The notes under the pieces: generated by a model
Databases searched by the model: none
Told to the model about the DNA's origin: nothing
What the model saw: the letters and a program-made list of their open reading frames with translations, nothing else
Program-made: the position numbers and the translations under genes
Origin: Gemmatimonadaceae bacterium
GTDB lineage: Bacteria > Gemmatimonadota > Gemmatimonadetes > Gemmatimonadales > Gemmatimonadaceae
Direction: 5' to 3'
NCBI GenBank assembly: GCA_013361745.1
Contig: JABFXM010000264.1
Location: 1-10,582 of the forward strand
DNA length: 10,582 bases
Part shown: piece by piece, positions 1-6,473 of the stretch
Layout of the letters: every line of letters begins with the position of its first letter
Position numbering within the stretch: the first letter of the stretch is position 1

Positions 1-54
1 GAGGCTCACATCAAGCAGAAGCGGTGTCCGATGCGCACCGCGGTGGCGGCCTGA
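1..54 (+). CDS. nuoF: NADH-quinone oxidoreductase subunit F, 3' end only (partial)
   Basis: The first 54 bases read in frame 1 as a 17-residue tail ending in TGA at 52-54. The tail begins EAHIKQKRCP and continues MRTAVAA. The E-x-H-I-x-x-x-R-C-P signature is the usual C-terminal end of NuoF, the flavin- and NADH-binding subunit of complex I that carries cluster N3. That identification is from family knowledge, since the catalytic part lies upstream of the window. The position directly before nuoG is the normal nuoE-F-G order. The stop overlaps the nuoG start as TGATG (shared A at 54), so the two are probably translationally coupled. The seven residues after RCP are an unremarkable tail. The call rests on a short peptide plus context. 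Confidence 0.8.
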   Translation, partial: EAHIKQKRCPMRTAVAA

Positions 55-1628
55 TGACTGCGCCAGCGACGACCGCGCCGGCGACGAAGATGGTGACGCT
101 CACCATCGAGGGACGGCAGGTGAGCGTCCCCGAGGGGACGTCGATCCTCGAGGCGGCGAAGCACGCCGGGATCCTCATCCCGCACTACTGCTATCACCCG
201 GGTCTCCCCGTGGCCGGCGTCTGCCGGATGTGTCTCGTCGAGGTCGAGAAGGCGCCGAAGCTCGCGCCCTCGTGCGCGACGGCGGCCGGTGAAGGGCAGG
301 TGGTGCACGTCTACTCGGAGAAGGCGCTCGAGGCCCGCAAGGGCGTGCTCGAGCTCCTGCTCATCAACCACCCGCTCGACTGCCCGATCTGCGATCAGGC
401 CGGCGAGTGCGAGCTGCAGGACTACACGTACATGGAGGGGCGCCCGGACTCCCGGCTCCGCGACCCGAAGCGCTTCAATCCGGTCGAGGACTTCGGCGGC
501 GACGTCATGTACGTCACGAACCGCTGCATCCTCTGCACGCGCTGCGTGCGCTTCATGGACACGATGGCGCAGGACGCGGTCCTCAACGTCAGCGAGCGCG
601 GCGACCGCGCGGTGATCGGCAAGTTCGAAGGGCAGGACCTCACTCACCCGTGGGCGGGGAACGTCATCGATCTCTGTCCCGTCGGCGCGCTGCTCTCGAA
701 GGACTCGTTGAACAAGGTGCGCGCGTGGGAAGTCGATCGCACCGCGTCGATCTGCCCGAGCTGCAGCCAGGGCTGCAACATGATCGCCGAAACGCGCGAC
801 AACGTCGTCGTCCGGCTGCGCCCGCGCCCGAACGAGGCGGTGAACCGCTTCTTCATGTGCGACTACGGCCGGTTGAACTACCGCTGGATGAACCGTCCGG
901 ACCGCGCCGAGCAGCCGATGGTCCGTCGCGGCGATGCGCTGGCGCCGGCCGACTGGGACACGGCCCTCGACGCCGCGGCCGCGGCGCTGAAGGGCGGGAA
1001 GGTCCGCGTGCTCGCGTCGCCGAAGCTCTCGAACGAAGCGCTCGGCCTCTTCGCGCGACTCTTCCGCAAGAGCGGCGGCAGCGGCGTCTTCCGCGTCGCG
1101 AAGGGCGAGATCGCGCCGCTGCCGGGCGTACCGGGGCTCGCGCGCCGTGAGGATCTCGCCGCCAACGTGCGGGGCGCCGAGCTGTTCGGATTCACGCGCA
1201 GCGACACGCCGGTCTGGAACCTCGGCGCGGACGACGTGCTCGTCGTCGCGGACGAGGAGCTCGCCGGTCTCGACGTCTCGACGTTAGGCAAGCCGAAGTC
1301 GATCATAGTCATCGGCTCGACGATTCCCGCCTGGGCGCGCGGCGCCGCGGTCGTCCTCCCGATCGGCACCTTCGCCGAGGAGGAGGGCACCTTCACGAAC
1401 GTGGACGGACGCGTGCAGCGCTTCATGCAGATCAAGGCGGCACCGGGCAACGCGCGTCCCAGCTTCGCGGTGCTCAGCGATCTTCTCGCGCGGCTCGGCG
1501 AGCCGACGAACTTCTTCCTCGCGAGCGAGGCGTTCGGCGCGCTCGCGGCAGCCGAGCCGGCGTTCGCAGGAATGTCGTACGACACGCTCGGGCTGAAGGG
1601 CGCGGTGGTCGCGGGAGGGGCGCGATGA
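54..1628 (+). CDS. nuoG: NADH-quinone oxidoreductase subunit G, short form with N7 cluster motif
   Basis: This peripheral-arm iron-sulfur subunit of complex I carries electrons from NuoF towards NuoI. From the ATG at 54 the protein is 524 residues. Residues 13 to about 90 form a ferredoxin-like domain with [2Fe-2S] ligands C46, C57, C60 and C74 (N1b). Next come H106, C110, C113 and C119 (His-ligated N5), then C158, C161, C164 and C208 (N4). C234, C237, C241 and C269 (Cx2Cx3Cx27C) match the extra N7 cluster found in some bacterial NuoG. The rest is a shortened molybdopterin-oxidoreductase-like domain. It keeps the late motif GTFAEEEGTFTNVDGRVQ around residues 437-454. Known homologues are longer (E. 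coli about 908 residues, Thermus Nqo3 about 783), so roughly 250 residues of that domain are missing with no visible frameshift. The start at 54 is chosen for the TGATG junction with nuoF. GTG at 24 or ATG at 90 are alternatives. The gene ends in a 4-nt ATGA overlap with nuoH. Confidence 0.95.
   Translation: MTAPATTAPATKMVTLTIEGRQVSVPEGTSILEAAKHAGILIPHYCYHPGLPVAGVCRMCLVEVEKAPKLAPSCATAAGEGQVVHVYSEKALEARKGVLELLLINHPLDCPICDQAGECELQDYTYMEGRPDSRLRDPKRFNPVEDFGGDVMYVTNRCILCTRCVRFMDTMAQDAVLNVSERGDRAVIGKFEGQDLTHPWAGNVIDLCPVGALLSKDSLNKVRAWEVDRTASICPSCSQGCNMIAETRDNVVVRLRPRPNEAVNRFFMCDYGRLNYRWMNRPDRAEQPMVRRGDALAPADWDTALDAAAAALKGGKVRVLASPKLSNEALGLFARLFRKSGGSGVFRVAKGEIAPLPGVPGLARREDLAANVRGAELFGFTRSDTPVWNLGADDVLVVADEELAGLDVSTLGKPKSIIVIGSTIPAWARGAAVVLPIGTFAEEEGTFTNVDGRVQRFMQIKAAPGNARPSFAVLSDLLARLGEPTNFFLASEAFGALAAAEPAFAGMSYDTLGLKGAVVAGGAR
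1282..1289 (+). repeat. CGTTAGGC octamer, copy 1 (in nuoG)
   Basis: This 8-mer lies within nuoG and supplies the TTA Leu codon of residue 411, followed by a Gly codon. An identical copy lies in nuoL. By eye these two places hold the only TTA triplets on the + strand of the window. Confidence 0.4.
1614..1620 (+). promoter_or_regulatory. Ribosome binding site of nuoH
   Basis: GGAGGGG lies 4 bases before the nuoH ATG at 1625, inside the last codons of nuoG. It is one of the strongest Shine-Dalgarno matches in the window. It supports the ATG at 1625 as the real start in spite of the ATGA overlap with nuoG. Confidence 0.65.
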
Positions 1629-2911
1629 GCCTCCCCGCGCTCACGCTGCTGCAGGCGGCGAATCCGCAGCTGCCGCCGGTGCACTTCTGGCCCTGGCTGA
1701 TCTTCAGCCTGATCAAGCTGCTCCTCGTCTTCACGTTCTACATGGTGAGCGCCGCGCTGCTGACGCTCGCCGAGCGGAAGATCAGCGCGTGGATCCAGGA
1801 CCGTCACGGCCCGAATCGCGTCGGCCCCGGCGGGTTGATGCAGCCGCTCGCCGACGGCCTGAAGAACTTCGTGAAGGAGGAGACCTTCCCCAACTTCACG
1901 AACCGCGCGCTGTTCATCATCGCGCCGATGCTCTCGTTCATGCCGGCGCTGATCACCGGGGCGGTGATCCCGTTCGGCGCGCCCTGGCCGACGCGGTGGG
2001 GTCGCGTCGATCTGGTGCTCGCGGACCTGCCGGTCGGCTTCCTCTACATCCTCGCGATCGCGTCGCTCGGCGTGTACGGGATCGTGCTCGCGGGGTGGTC
2101 GTCGAACAACAAGTACGCATTGCTCGGCGGGCTCCGCTCGAGCGCACAGATGATCTCCTACGAGATCGCGATGGGGATGTCGACGATCCCGGTGGTGATG
2201 CTCGCGGGCAACGTCACGCTCGGCGCCATCGTGCTGAGTCAGGCGCACCAGGGGTGGAACATCGTCACCCTCACGCTCGCGTTCTTCATCTTCATGGTCG
2301 CCGCGTTCGCCGAGACCAACCGCGTGCCCTTCGACCTGCCGGAGGCGGAGGCGGAGCTGGTCGCCGGATACCACAGTGAGTACTCGGCGATGAAGTTCAG
2401 CTTCTTCTTCATCGCCGAGTACGCGAATATGGTCACCGCGAGCGCGCTGATGACGACGCTCTTCCTCGGCGGATGGGACATCCCGTTCACGCTCTGGGAC
2501 AACGTCGCGCCGTTCGCCTGGTACAAGTCGGTGCTGACGCTGCTCGCGTTCTTCATCAAGCTGTCGTTCTTCCTGTTCCTCTACATGTGGATCCGCTGGA
2601 CGCTGCCGCGGTTCCGCTACGACCAGCTGATGTCGCTCGGATGGAAGGTCCTGCTTCCGATGTCGTTGGCGTACATCATGGTGATCGCGGGAGCGATGCT
2701 CGGGCTGAACGCGCTCGGCGTGCCGCGAGACTGGCGTTTCGCATTGTCGATGCTCGCCCTCAACGTGGTGATCGTCGTACTCGTGTTCTGGGTGCTGGAC
2801 CGCGGGCGCATCGTGAGCCCGGCGAGCTCACGCATCGGGGCGCGCGAGCTGGAGCGGCTCCGCACGATGGCCCACCGTTCGACGCTCACGCCGAGGGAGA
2901 CTGGAGACTGA
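1625..2911 (+). CDS. nuoH: NADH-quinone oxidoreductase subunit H, extended C-terminus
   Basis: NuoH (ND1 homologue) is the membrane subunit that forms most of the quinone chamber and anchors the peripheral arm. The 428-residue product has the family landmarks. These are ER at 50-51 followed by HGPNRVGPGG at 61-70, the loop GLRSSAQMISYE at 169-180, and the acidic quinone-site loop AETNRVPFDLPEAEAELVAG at 229-248 followed by the SEYSAMKF segment. About eight hydrophobic segments span residues 21 to 360, as expected. The E. coli protein is about 325 residues. The extra length here is an N-terminal lead of about 20 residues and a C-terminal part containing another predicted helix (about 372-391) and a charged tail rich in Arg (392-428). 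The gene overlaps nuoG by 4 nt and ends one base before nuoI, which supports coupled translation. All core motifs are intact, so I expect a working subunit. Confidence 0.97.
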   Translation: MSLPALTLLQAANPQLPPVHFWPWLIFSLIKLLLVFTFYMVSAALLTLAERKISAWIQDRHGPNRVGPGGLMQPLADGLKNFVKEETFPNFTNRALFIIAPMLSFMPALITGAVIPFGAPWPTRWGRVDLVLADLPVGFLYILAIASLGVYGIVLAGWSSNNKYALLGGLRSSAQMISYEIAMGMSTIPVVMLAGNVTLGAIVLSQAHQGWNIVTLTLAFFIFMVAAFAETNRVPFDLPEAEAELVAGYHSEYSAMKFSFFFIAEYANMVTASALMTTLFLGGWDIPFTLWDNVAPFAWYKSVLTLLAFFIKLSFFLFLYMWIRWTLPRFRYDQLMSLGWKVLLPMSLAYIMVIAGAMLGLNALGVPRDWRFALSMLALNVVIVVLVFWVLDRGRIVSPASSRIGARELERLRTMAHRSTLTPRETGD

Positions 2912-2912
2912 G

Positions 2913-3410
2913 ATGGCGATCGGAGTGAAGGTCCTGGAGCGCCCCATCGAGCAGACGAGCTACGTGCGCGCGACGCTCAAGGGGATGGCGCTCACCCTGA
3001 AGCACCTGCTGAACACGCACAAGGTCACGGTGCAGTACCCCGAGCAGAAGTGGCCGCTCTCGCCGCGCTGGCGGGGGACGCACCGCATGCTCACGACGGA
3101 GGACGGCAAGGCGAAATGCGTCGCCTGCGGTCTCTGCCCGACGGTGTGCCCGGCGAACTGCATCAAGCTCGTGCCCGGCGAGGACGAGCAGGGCAATCGC
3201 TATCCGCTGATCTTCGAGATCGACGAGTTCCGCTGCATCTTCTGCGGCTACTGTCAGGAGGTCTGCCCGGAGGAGGCGATCCACGTCGGGCGGCACTACG
3301 AGAACTCCGAGTACAGCCGCGAGGGCTTCGTCTACGACCTCGAGCGGCTGATGGCGCAGACGCACCCGGTCTGCGAGATGTGGGACCCCTCCGATCCGAA
3401 GGGACAGTGA
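2913..3410 (+). CDS. nuoI: NADH-quinone oxidoreductase subunit I (2x[4Fe-4S])
   Basis: This 165-residue ferredoxin-type subunit carries clusters N6a and N6b, which pass electrons to terminal cluster N2 and so to quinone. Two CxxCxxCxxxC motifs are present: C69, C72, C75, C79 and C108, C111, C114, C118. In such folds the fourth Cys of each motif ligates the other cluster. The N-terminal part (residues 15-60, ATLKGMALTLKHLL onward) is the amphipathic segment that sits on NuoH. Length matches the family (E. coli 180). The ATG at 2913 follows the nuoH stop after a single base and has GGAG at 2903-2906 with 6-nt spacing. The TGA overlaps the nuoJ start by one base. Nothing unusual is seen. Confidence 0.97.
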   Translation: MAIGVKVLERPIEQTSYVRATLKGMALTLKHLLNTHKVTVQYPEQKWPLSPRWRGTHRMLTTEDGKAKCVACGLCPTVCPANCIKLVPGEDEQGNRYPLIFEIDEFRCIFCGYCQEVCPEEAIHVGRHYENSEYSREGFVYDLERLMAQTHPVCEMWDPSDPKGQ

Positions 3411-3961
3411 TGGAGCACTATCCGCTGTTCTACACGTTCCACTTCTACCTCTTCGGGCTCGTCGCGGTCGCCTCGGCGATCCTCTTCGTGACGCGCAGAA
3501 GTCCGGTCTCGGCGGCGATGTGGCTCGTCAGCACGATGTTCTCGCTCGCGGCGCTCTACGTGATGCTCGACGCGCCGTTCATCGGCGTGATCCAGGTGCT
3601 GGTGTACGCGGGCGCGATCATGGTGGTGTTCCTGTTCGTGATCATGCTCCTGAACCTCGGCCAGGCGAGCGAGATCGCCGACGTGCGCAGCCAGGGATGG
3701 CGGCTCGCCGCCGGACTTGTCGGGCTGGCGCTGCTCGCCGAGATCTTCGCGCTGACGCGGTCGAGCAGTGTCTCCGGTCTCACGCTCGCTCCCGGCACGG
3801 CCGCGCGCGCGGTGAACGACGCCGGCGCGGTCGGCATGGTCGCCGGACCACTGTTCACCACCTATCTCCTCCCCTTCGAGATCACGAGCGTGCTGCTTCT
3901 CGCGGCGATCGTCGGCTCGGTCATGATCGGGAAGCAGCGGAGGGCAGCCGATGCTCGCTGA
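3410..3961 (+). CDS. nuoJ: NADH-quinone oxidoreductase subunit J
   Basis: NuoJ (ND6 homologue) is a five-helix membrane subunit that joins the quinone chamber to the pumping modules. The product is 183 residues, the family's usual size. The conserved third helix is clear at about residues 58-82, with [18 protein letters not shown] and Tyr66 in the region of the known pi-bulge. The last helix follows [14 protein letters not shown] at 156-169. A variable loop (about 117-150) lies between helices 4 and 5. The start at 3410 shares its A with the nuoI stop (TGATG) and has AAGGGA at 3399-3404, 5 nt upstream. The frame is open further upstream inside nuoI, but the nuoI frame excludes that as coding. 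The 3' end overlaps nuoK by 11 nt. Confidence 0.96.
   Translation: MEHYPLFYTFHFYLFGLVAVASAILFVTRRSPVSAAMWLVSTMFSLAALYVMLDAPFIGVIQVLVYAGAIMVVFLFVIMLLNLGQASEIADVRSQGWRLAAGLVGLALLAEIFALTRSSSVSGLTLAPGTAARAVNDAGAVGMVAGPLFTTYLLPFEITSVLLLAAIVGSVMIGKQRRAADAR
3939..3944 (+). promoter_or_regulatory. Ribosome binding site of nuoK
   Basis: GGAGGG sits 6 bases before the nuoK ATG at 3951 and lies within the nuoJ coding sequence. It fixes the nuoK start upstream of the nuoJ stop, giving the 11-nt overlap of the two genes. Confidence 0.65.
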
Positions 3962-4244
3962 GGCGATCTTCTTTTCCGCGGTGCTGTTCACGATCGGCGT
4001 GATCGGCGTGCTCACGCGTCGCAACGCGATCATCATCTTCATGTGCGTCGAGCTGATGCTCAACGCCGTCAATCTCTCGTTCGTCGCTTTCGCGCGAGCG
4101 TACGGGGTGGCGGGACAGATCTTCGTGTTCTTCGTCATGACCGTCGCCGCGGCGGAAGCGGCGGTCGGGCTGGCGATCATCATCGCGCTGTTCCGTCACA
4201 AGCAGACGGTCAATCTCCAGAACATCAATCTCCTCAGGGGCTGA
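3951..4244 (+). CDS. nuoK: NADH-quinone oxidoreductase subunit K
   Basis: NuoK (ND4L homologue) is a small three-helix membrane subunit in the proton path. The 97-residue product matches the family length (about 100). Both conserved membrane glutamates are present: Glu34 in [13 protein letters not shown] and Glu69 in [13 protein letters not shown], equivalent to E. coli Glu36 and Glu72. Both are known to be important for coupled proton pumping. The start is supported by GGAGGG 6 nt upstream. The gene overlaps nuoJ by 11 nt. The TGA at 4242-4244 shares its A with the nuoL ATG. No anomalies are visible. Confidence 0.97.
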   Translation: MLAEAIFFSAVLFTIGVIGVLTRRNAIIIFMCVELMLNAVNLSFVAFARAYGVAGQIFVFFVMTVAAAEAAVGLAIIIALFRHKQTVNLQNINLLRG

Positions 4245-6469
4245 TGCTTCTTCAGCACGAGGTATCGGCGGTGGGGCATCCATTGGCGGGGACGGTCGCG
4301 GAGTGGCTCTGGCTGCTGCCGCTGCTGCCGCTGCTCGGCTTCGTCATCAACGGGCTGCTCTCGCTCGTCCCGGCGACGGTGCTTGGCCCCGGCGACCCGG
4401 ACATCGCGCACGGCGCCGAAGGCGCGCATGGCGAGGCGGGGCACGGCGTCGCCGTGCATGCGCATGACAGCGCCGACGACCATGGCGCGCACGGGGACGA
4501 CCACCATCGCGTGGTGCGGCATCGCTTCGCCTGGCTGACGAGCATCGTCGGGCCGGCGGTGCTCGCGGTCGCGTTCGGTCTCGCGGTCGCGATCTTCCTC
4601 GCCATGCGCGGCGTGGGCGAGATGAGCGCCCCCTTCGTGCAGCGCTACTTCTCGTGGATGCCGGCGGGGAGCCTGCGCATCGATGCCGCGTTCCAGCTGG
4701 ATCAGCTCTCGATGGTGATGATCCTCGTCATCACCGGCGTCGGGACGCTCATCCATCTGTTCAGCGTCGGCTATATGCAGGACGACCCCGGCTACCCACG
4801 GTACTTCGCCTACCTCAATCTGTTCGTCGCCTTCATGCTCGTGCTGGTGCTTGGCGCGAGCTATCCGGTGCTGTTCGTGGGGTGGGAGGGCGTGGGTCTC
4901 TGCTCGTATCTGCTCATCGGCTTCTGGTTCTCGGAGAAGGCGAACGCGGACGCGGGGAAGAAGGCGTTCATCGTCAACCGCATCGGCGACTTCGGGCTGC
5001 TGATCGCGATGTTCCTCCTCTTCGCGAACCTCGGGGCGCTGGATTTCGTCGGCGTCAACGAGGCGGCGACGCGGCTCACCTTCGGCGGGCCGCTCGTGAC
5101 CGCGATCTGCCTCTTCATGTTCCTCGGCTGCACCGGCAAGAGCGCGCAGATCCCGCTGTACATCTGGCTGCCGGACGCGATGGCGGGTCCGACGCCGGTC
5201 TCGGCGCTCATCCACGCGGCGACGATGGTGACGGCCGGTGTGTACCTCATCGCGCGGAGCTCCGTGCTCTTCTCGATGGCGCCCGTCGCCGGCCTCACGG
5301 TCACGGTGATCGGCGCGTTGACGGCGATCTTCGCGGCGACGATCGGCCTGAAGCAGTGGGACATCAAGAAGGTGCTCGCGTACTCCACCGTCTCCCAGCT
5401 CGGCTACATGTTCATCGGCGTCGGGAGCGGGGCGTACGTCGCGGGGATCTTCCACCTCGTCACGCACGCGTTCTTCAAGGCGCTGCTCTTCCTCGGCTCC
5501 GGCTCAGTGATCTTCGCGATGCACGCGGCGTATCACCACACGGGGAGCCACGAGGATGCGCAGGACATGCGCAACATGGGCGGCCTCTCGCGCTACATGC
5601 GGGTGACGTGGGTCCTGATGTGGATCGCGACGCTCGCCATCGCCGGCGTCCCCTTCTTCGCCGGGTTCTTCTCCAAGGACGAGATCCTCGGCTCTGTCTT
5701 CCTCCGCGCCCGCGAGTCGACGCTCGCCGACGCGAGCTGGTTGGGCATCCCCGGGTCGTCGGTGCTCTACGCCGCCTACGCGTTAGGCCTCGCGGCGGCG
5801 CTGCTCACCGCGATCTACATGACACGGATGATGCTCTACACCTTCCACGGCCCCAACCGGACCGGCGAGAAGGAGCGCGATCATCTCGGCGAGGCGCCGT
5901 GGATCATGACGGGGCCGCTCGTCGTGCTCGGGGTCCTCAGCCTCTTCGGTGGGTGGCTCAACCTTCCGGCGCTGACCTCCTTCCTCGGTCCCGTCGGCGC
6001 GCTCGATCGCTGGCTCGAGCCCGTGGTGGGCGAGAGCGCGCGTCGCGTGACCAGCGGCGTCGCGCCCGAGCCGGCGCACAACGTCGAGCTCGCGCTCGTC
6101 GGCAGCGCGGTCGCGATCGCGCTCCTCGGCATCATCATCGCCGCGGTGCGGCTCAAGCCCGCGCGGCTCGTGCCGAAGGCGCAGGCGCCGGAGGAGCACG
6201 GCATCGAGCGCGTGCTCGCCAACAAGTACTACGTCGACGAGGCATACGACCGAGTGGTGGTCGAGCCGACCGTCGGCATCTCGCGCGGCGTGCTCTGGAA
6301 GGGAATCGACCAGGGCATCATCGACAGCGTCTTCGTCAACGGCTCGGCCAGGCTCGCGCGCGGGGTCGCCTCGCTCGGATCGTGGATCCAGAGCGGGCAG
6401 GTCGGCACCTACGCGTGGGTTCTCGTGATCGGCGTGCTCGCGGTCCTCGGCGCTTTCACCATCCGCTAA
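4244..6469 (+). CDS. nuoL: NADH-quinone oxidoreductase subunit L with His-rich N-terminal loop
   Basis: NuoL (ND5 homologue) is the distal antiporter-like proton pump of complex I. The product is 741 residues, against about 613 in E. coli. Pump residues align with E. coli numbering at a near-constant offset: E215 (E144), K299 (K229), H324 (H254), K375 (K305), H404 and H408 (H334, H338), K412 (K342), K478 (K399). The offset of about 70 comes from an insert between helix 1 (about 21-45) and helix 2 (about 97-121). It contains ten histidines between residues 56 and 93 mixed with Gly, Ala and Asp. The C-terminal part has the typical NKYYVDEAYD motif (about 658-667), then the lateral amphipathic helix HL and a last helix ending AVLGAFTIR. 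The start at 4244 overlaps the nuoK stop as TGATG, with AGGGG at 4236-4240. The stop is TAA, the only one among the visible gene ends. Open frame upstream of 4244 lies inside nuoK and is not used. Confidence 0.97.
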   Translation: MLLQHEVSAVGHPLAGTVAEWLWLLPLLPLLGFVINGLLSLVPATVLGPGDPDIAHGAEGAHGEAGHGVAVHAHDSADDHGAHGDDHHRVVRHRFAWLTSIVGPAVLAVAFGLAVAIFLAMRGVGEMSAPFVQRYFSWMPAGSLRIDAAFQLDQLSMVMILVITGVGTLIHLFSVGYMQDDPGYPRYFAYLNLFVAFMLVLVLGASYPVLFVGWEGVGLCSYLLIGFWFSEKANADAGKKAFIVNRIGDFGLLIAMFLLFANLGALDFVGVNEAATRLTFGGPLVTAICLFMFLGCTGKSAQIPLYIWLPDAMAGPTPVSALIHAATMVTAGVYLIARSSVLFSMAPVAGLTVTVIGALTAIFAATIGLKQWDIKKVLAYSTVSQLGYMFIGVGSGAYVAGIFHLVTHAFFKALLFLGSGSVIFAMHAAYHHTGSHEDAQDMRNMGGLSRYMRVTWVLMWIATLAIAGVPFFAGFFSKDEILGSVFLRARESTLADASWLGIPGSSVLYAAYALGLAAALLTAIYMTRMMLYTFHGPNRTGEKERDHLGEAPWIMTGPLVVLGVLSLFGGWLNLPALTSFLGPVGALDRWLEPVVGESARRVTSGVAPEPAHNVELALVGSAVAIALLGIIIAAVRLKPARLVPKAQAPEEHGIERVLANKYYVDEAYDRVVVEPTVGISRGVLWKGIDQGIIDSVFVNGSARLARGVASLGSWIQSGQVGTYAWVLVIGVLAVLGAFTIR
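4409..4522 (+). other. Histidine-rich loop coding segment in nuoL
   Basis: Codons for NuoL residues 56-93 include ten His (56, 62, 67, 72, 74, 80, 83, 87, 88, 93) and several Asp, in a low-complexity Gly/Ala background between the first two predicted helices. Soluble His/Asp runs of this kind can bind divalent metal ions, but that role is inference here. The segment is not part of the conserved pump core. Confidence 0.8.
5781..5788 (+). repeat. CGTTAGGC octamer, copy 2 (in nuoL)
   Basis: This second exact copy supplies the TTA Leu codon of NuoL residue 514, again followed by Gly and in the same reading phase as copy 1. Its flanking bases differ from those of the nuoG copy. Confidence 0.4.
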
Positions 6470-6473
6470 TTCG

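Noticed and set aside
24..53. GTG start at 24 for nuoG, ten codons upstream
   Set aside because: It would overlap nuoF by 31 nt and adds no conserved sequence. The ATG at 54 makes the TGATG junction also used at nuoI/nuoJ and nuoK/nuoL.
878..2374. Long minus-strand open frame opposite nuoG/nuoH (about 498 codons)
   Set aside because: Its translation is rich in Arg, His, Glu and Asp with no domain, as expected from the complement of GC-rich coding DNA. The + strand holds unmistakable nuoG and nuoH.
4312..4336. Tandem GCTGCTGCC nonamers in nuoL
   Set aside because: They encode the LLPLLPLLG stretch of the first helix, a common NuoL sequence. The repeat follows from Leu/Pro codon preference and is not an independent element.
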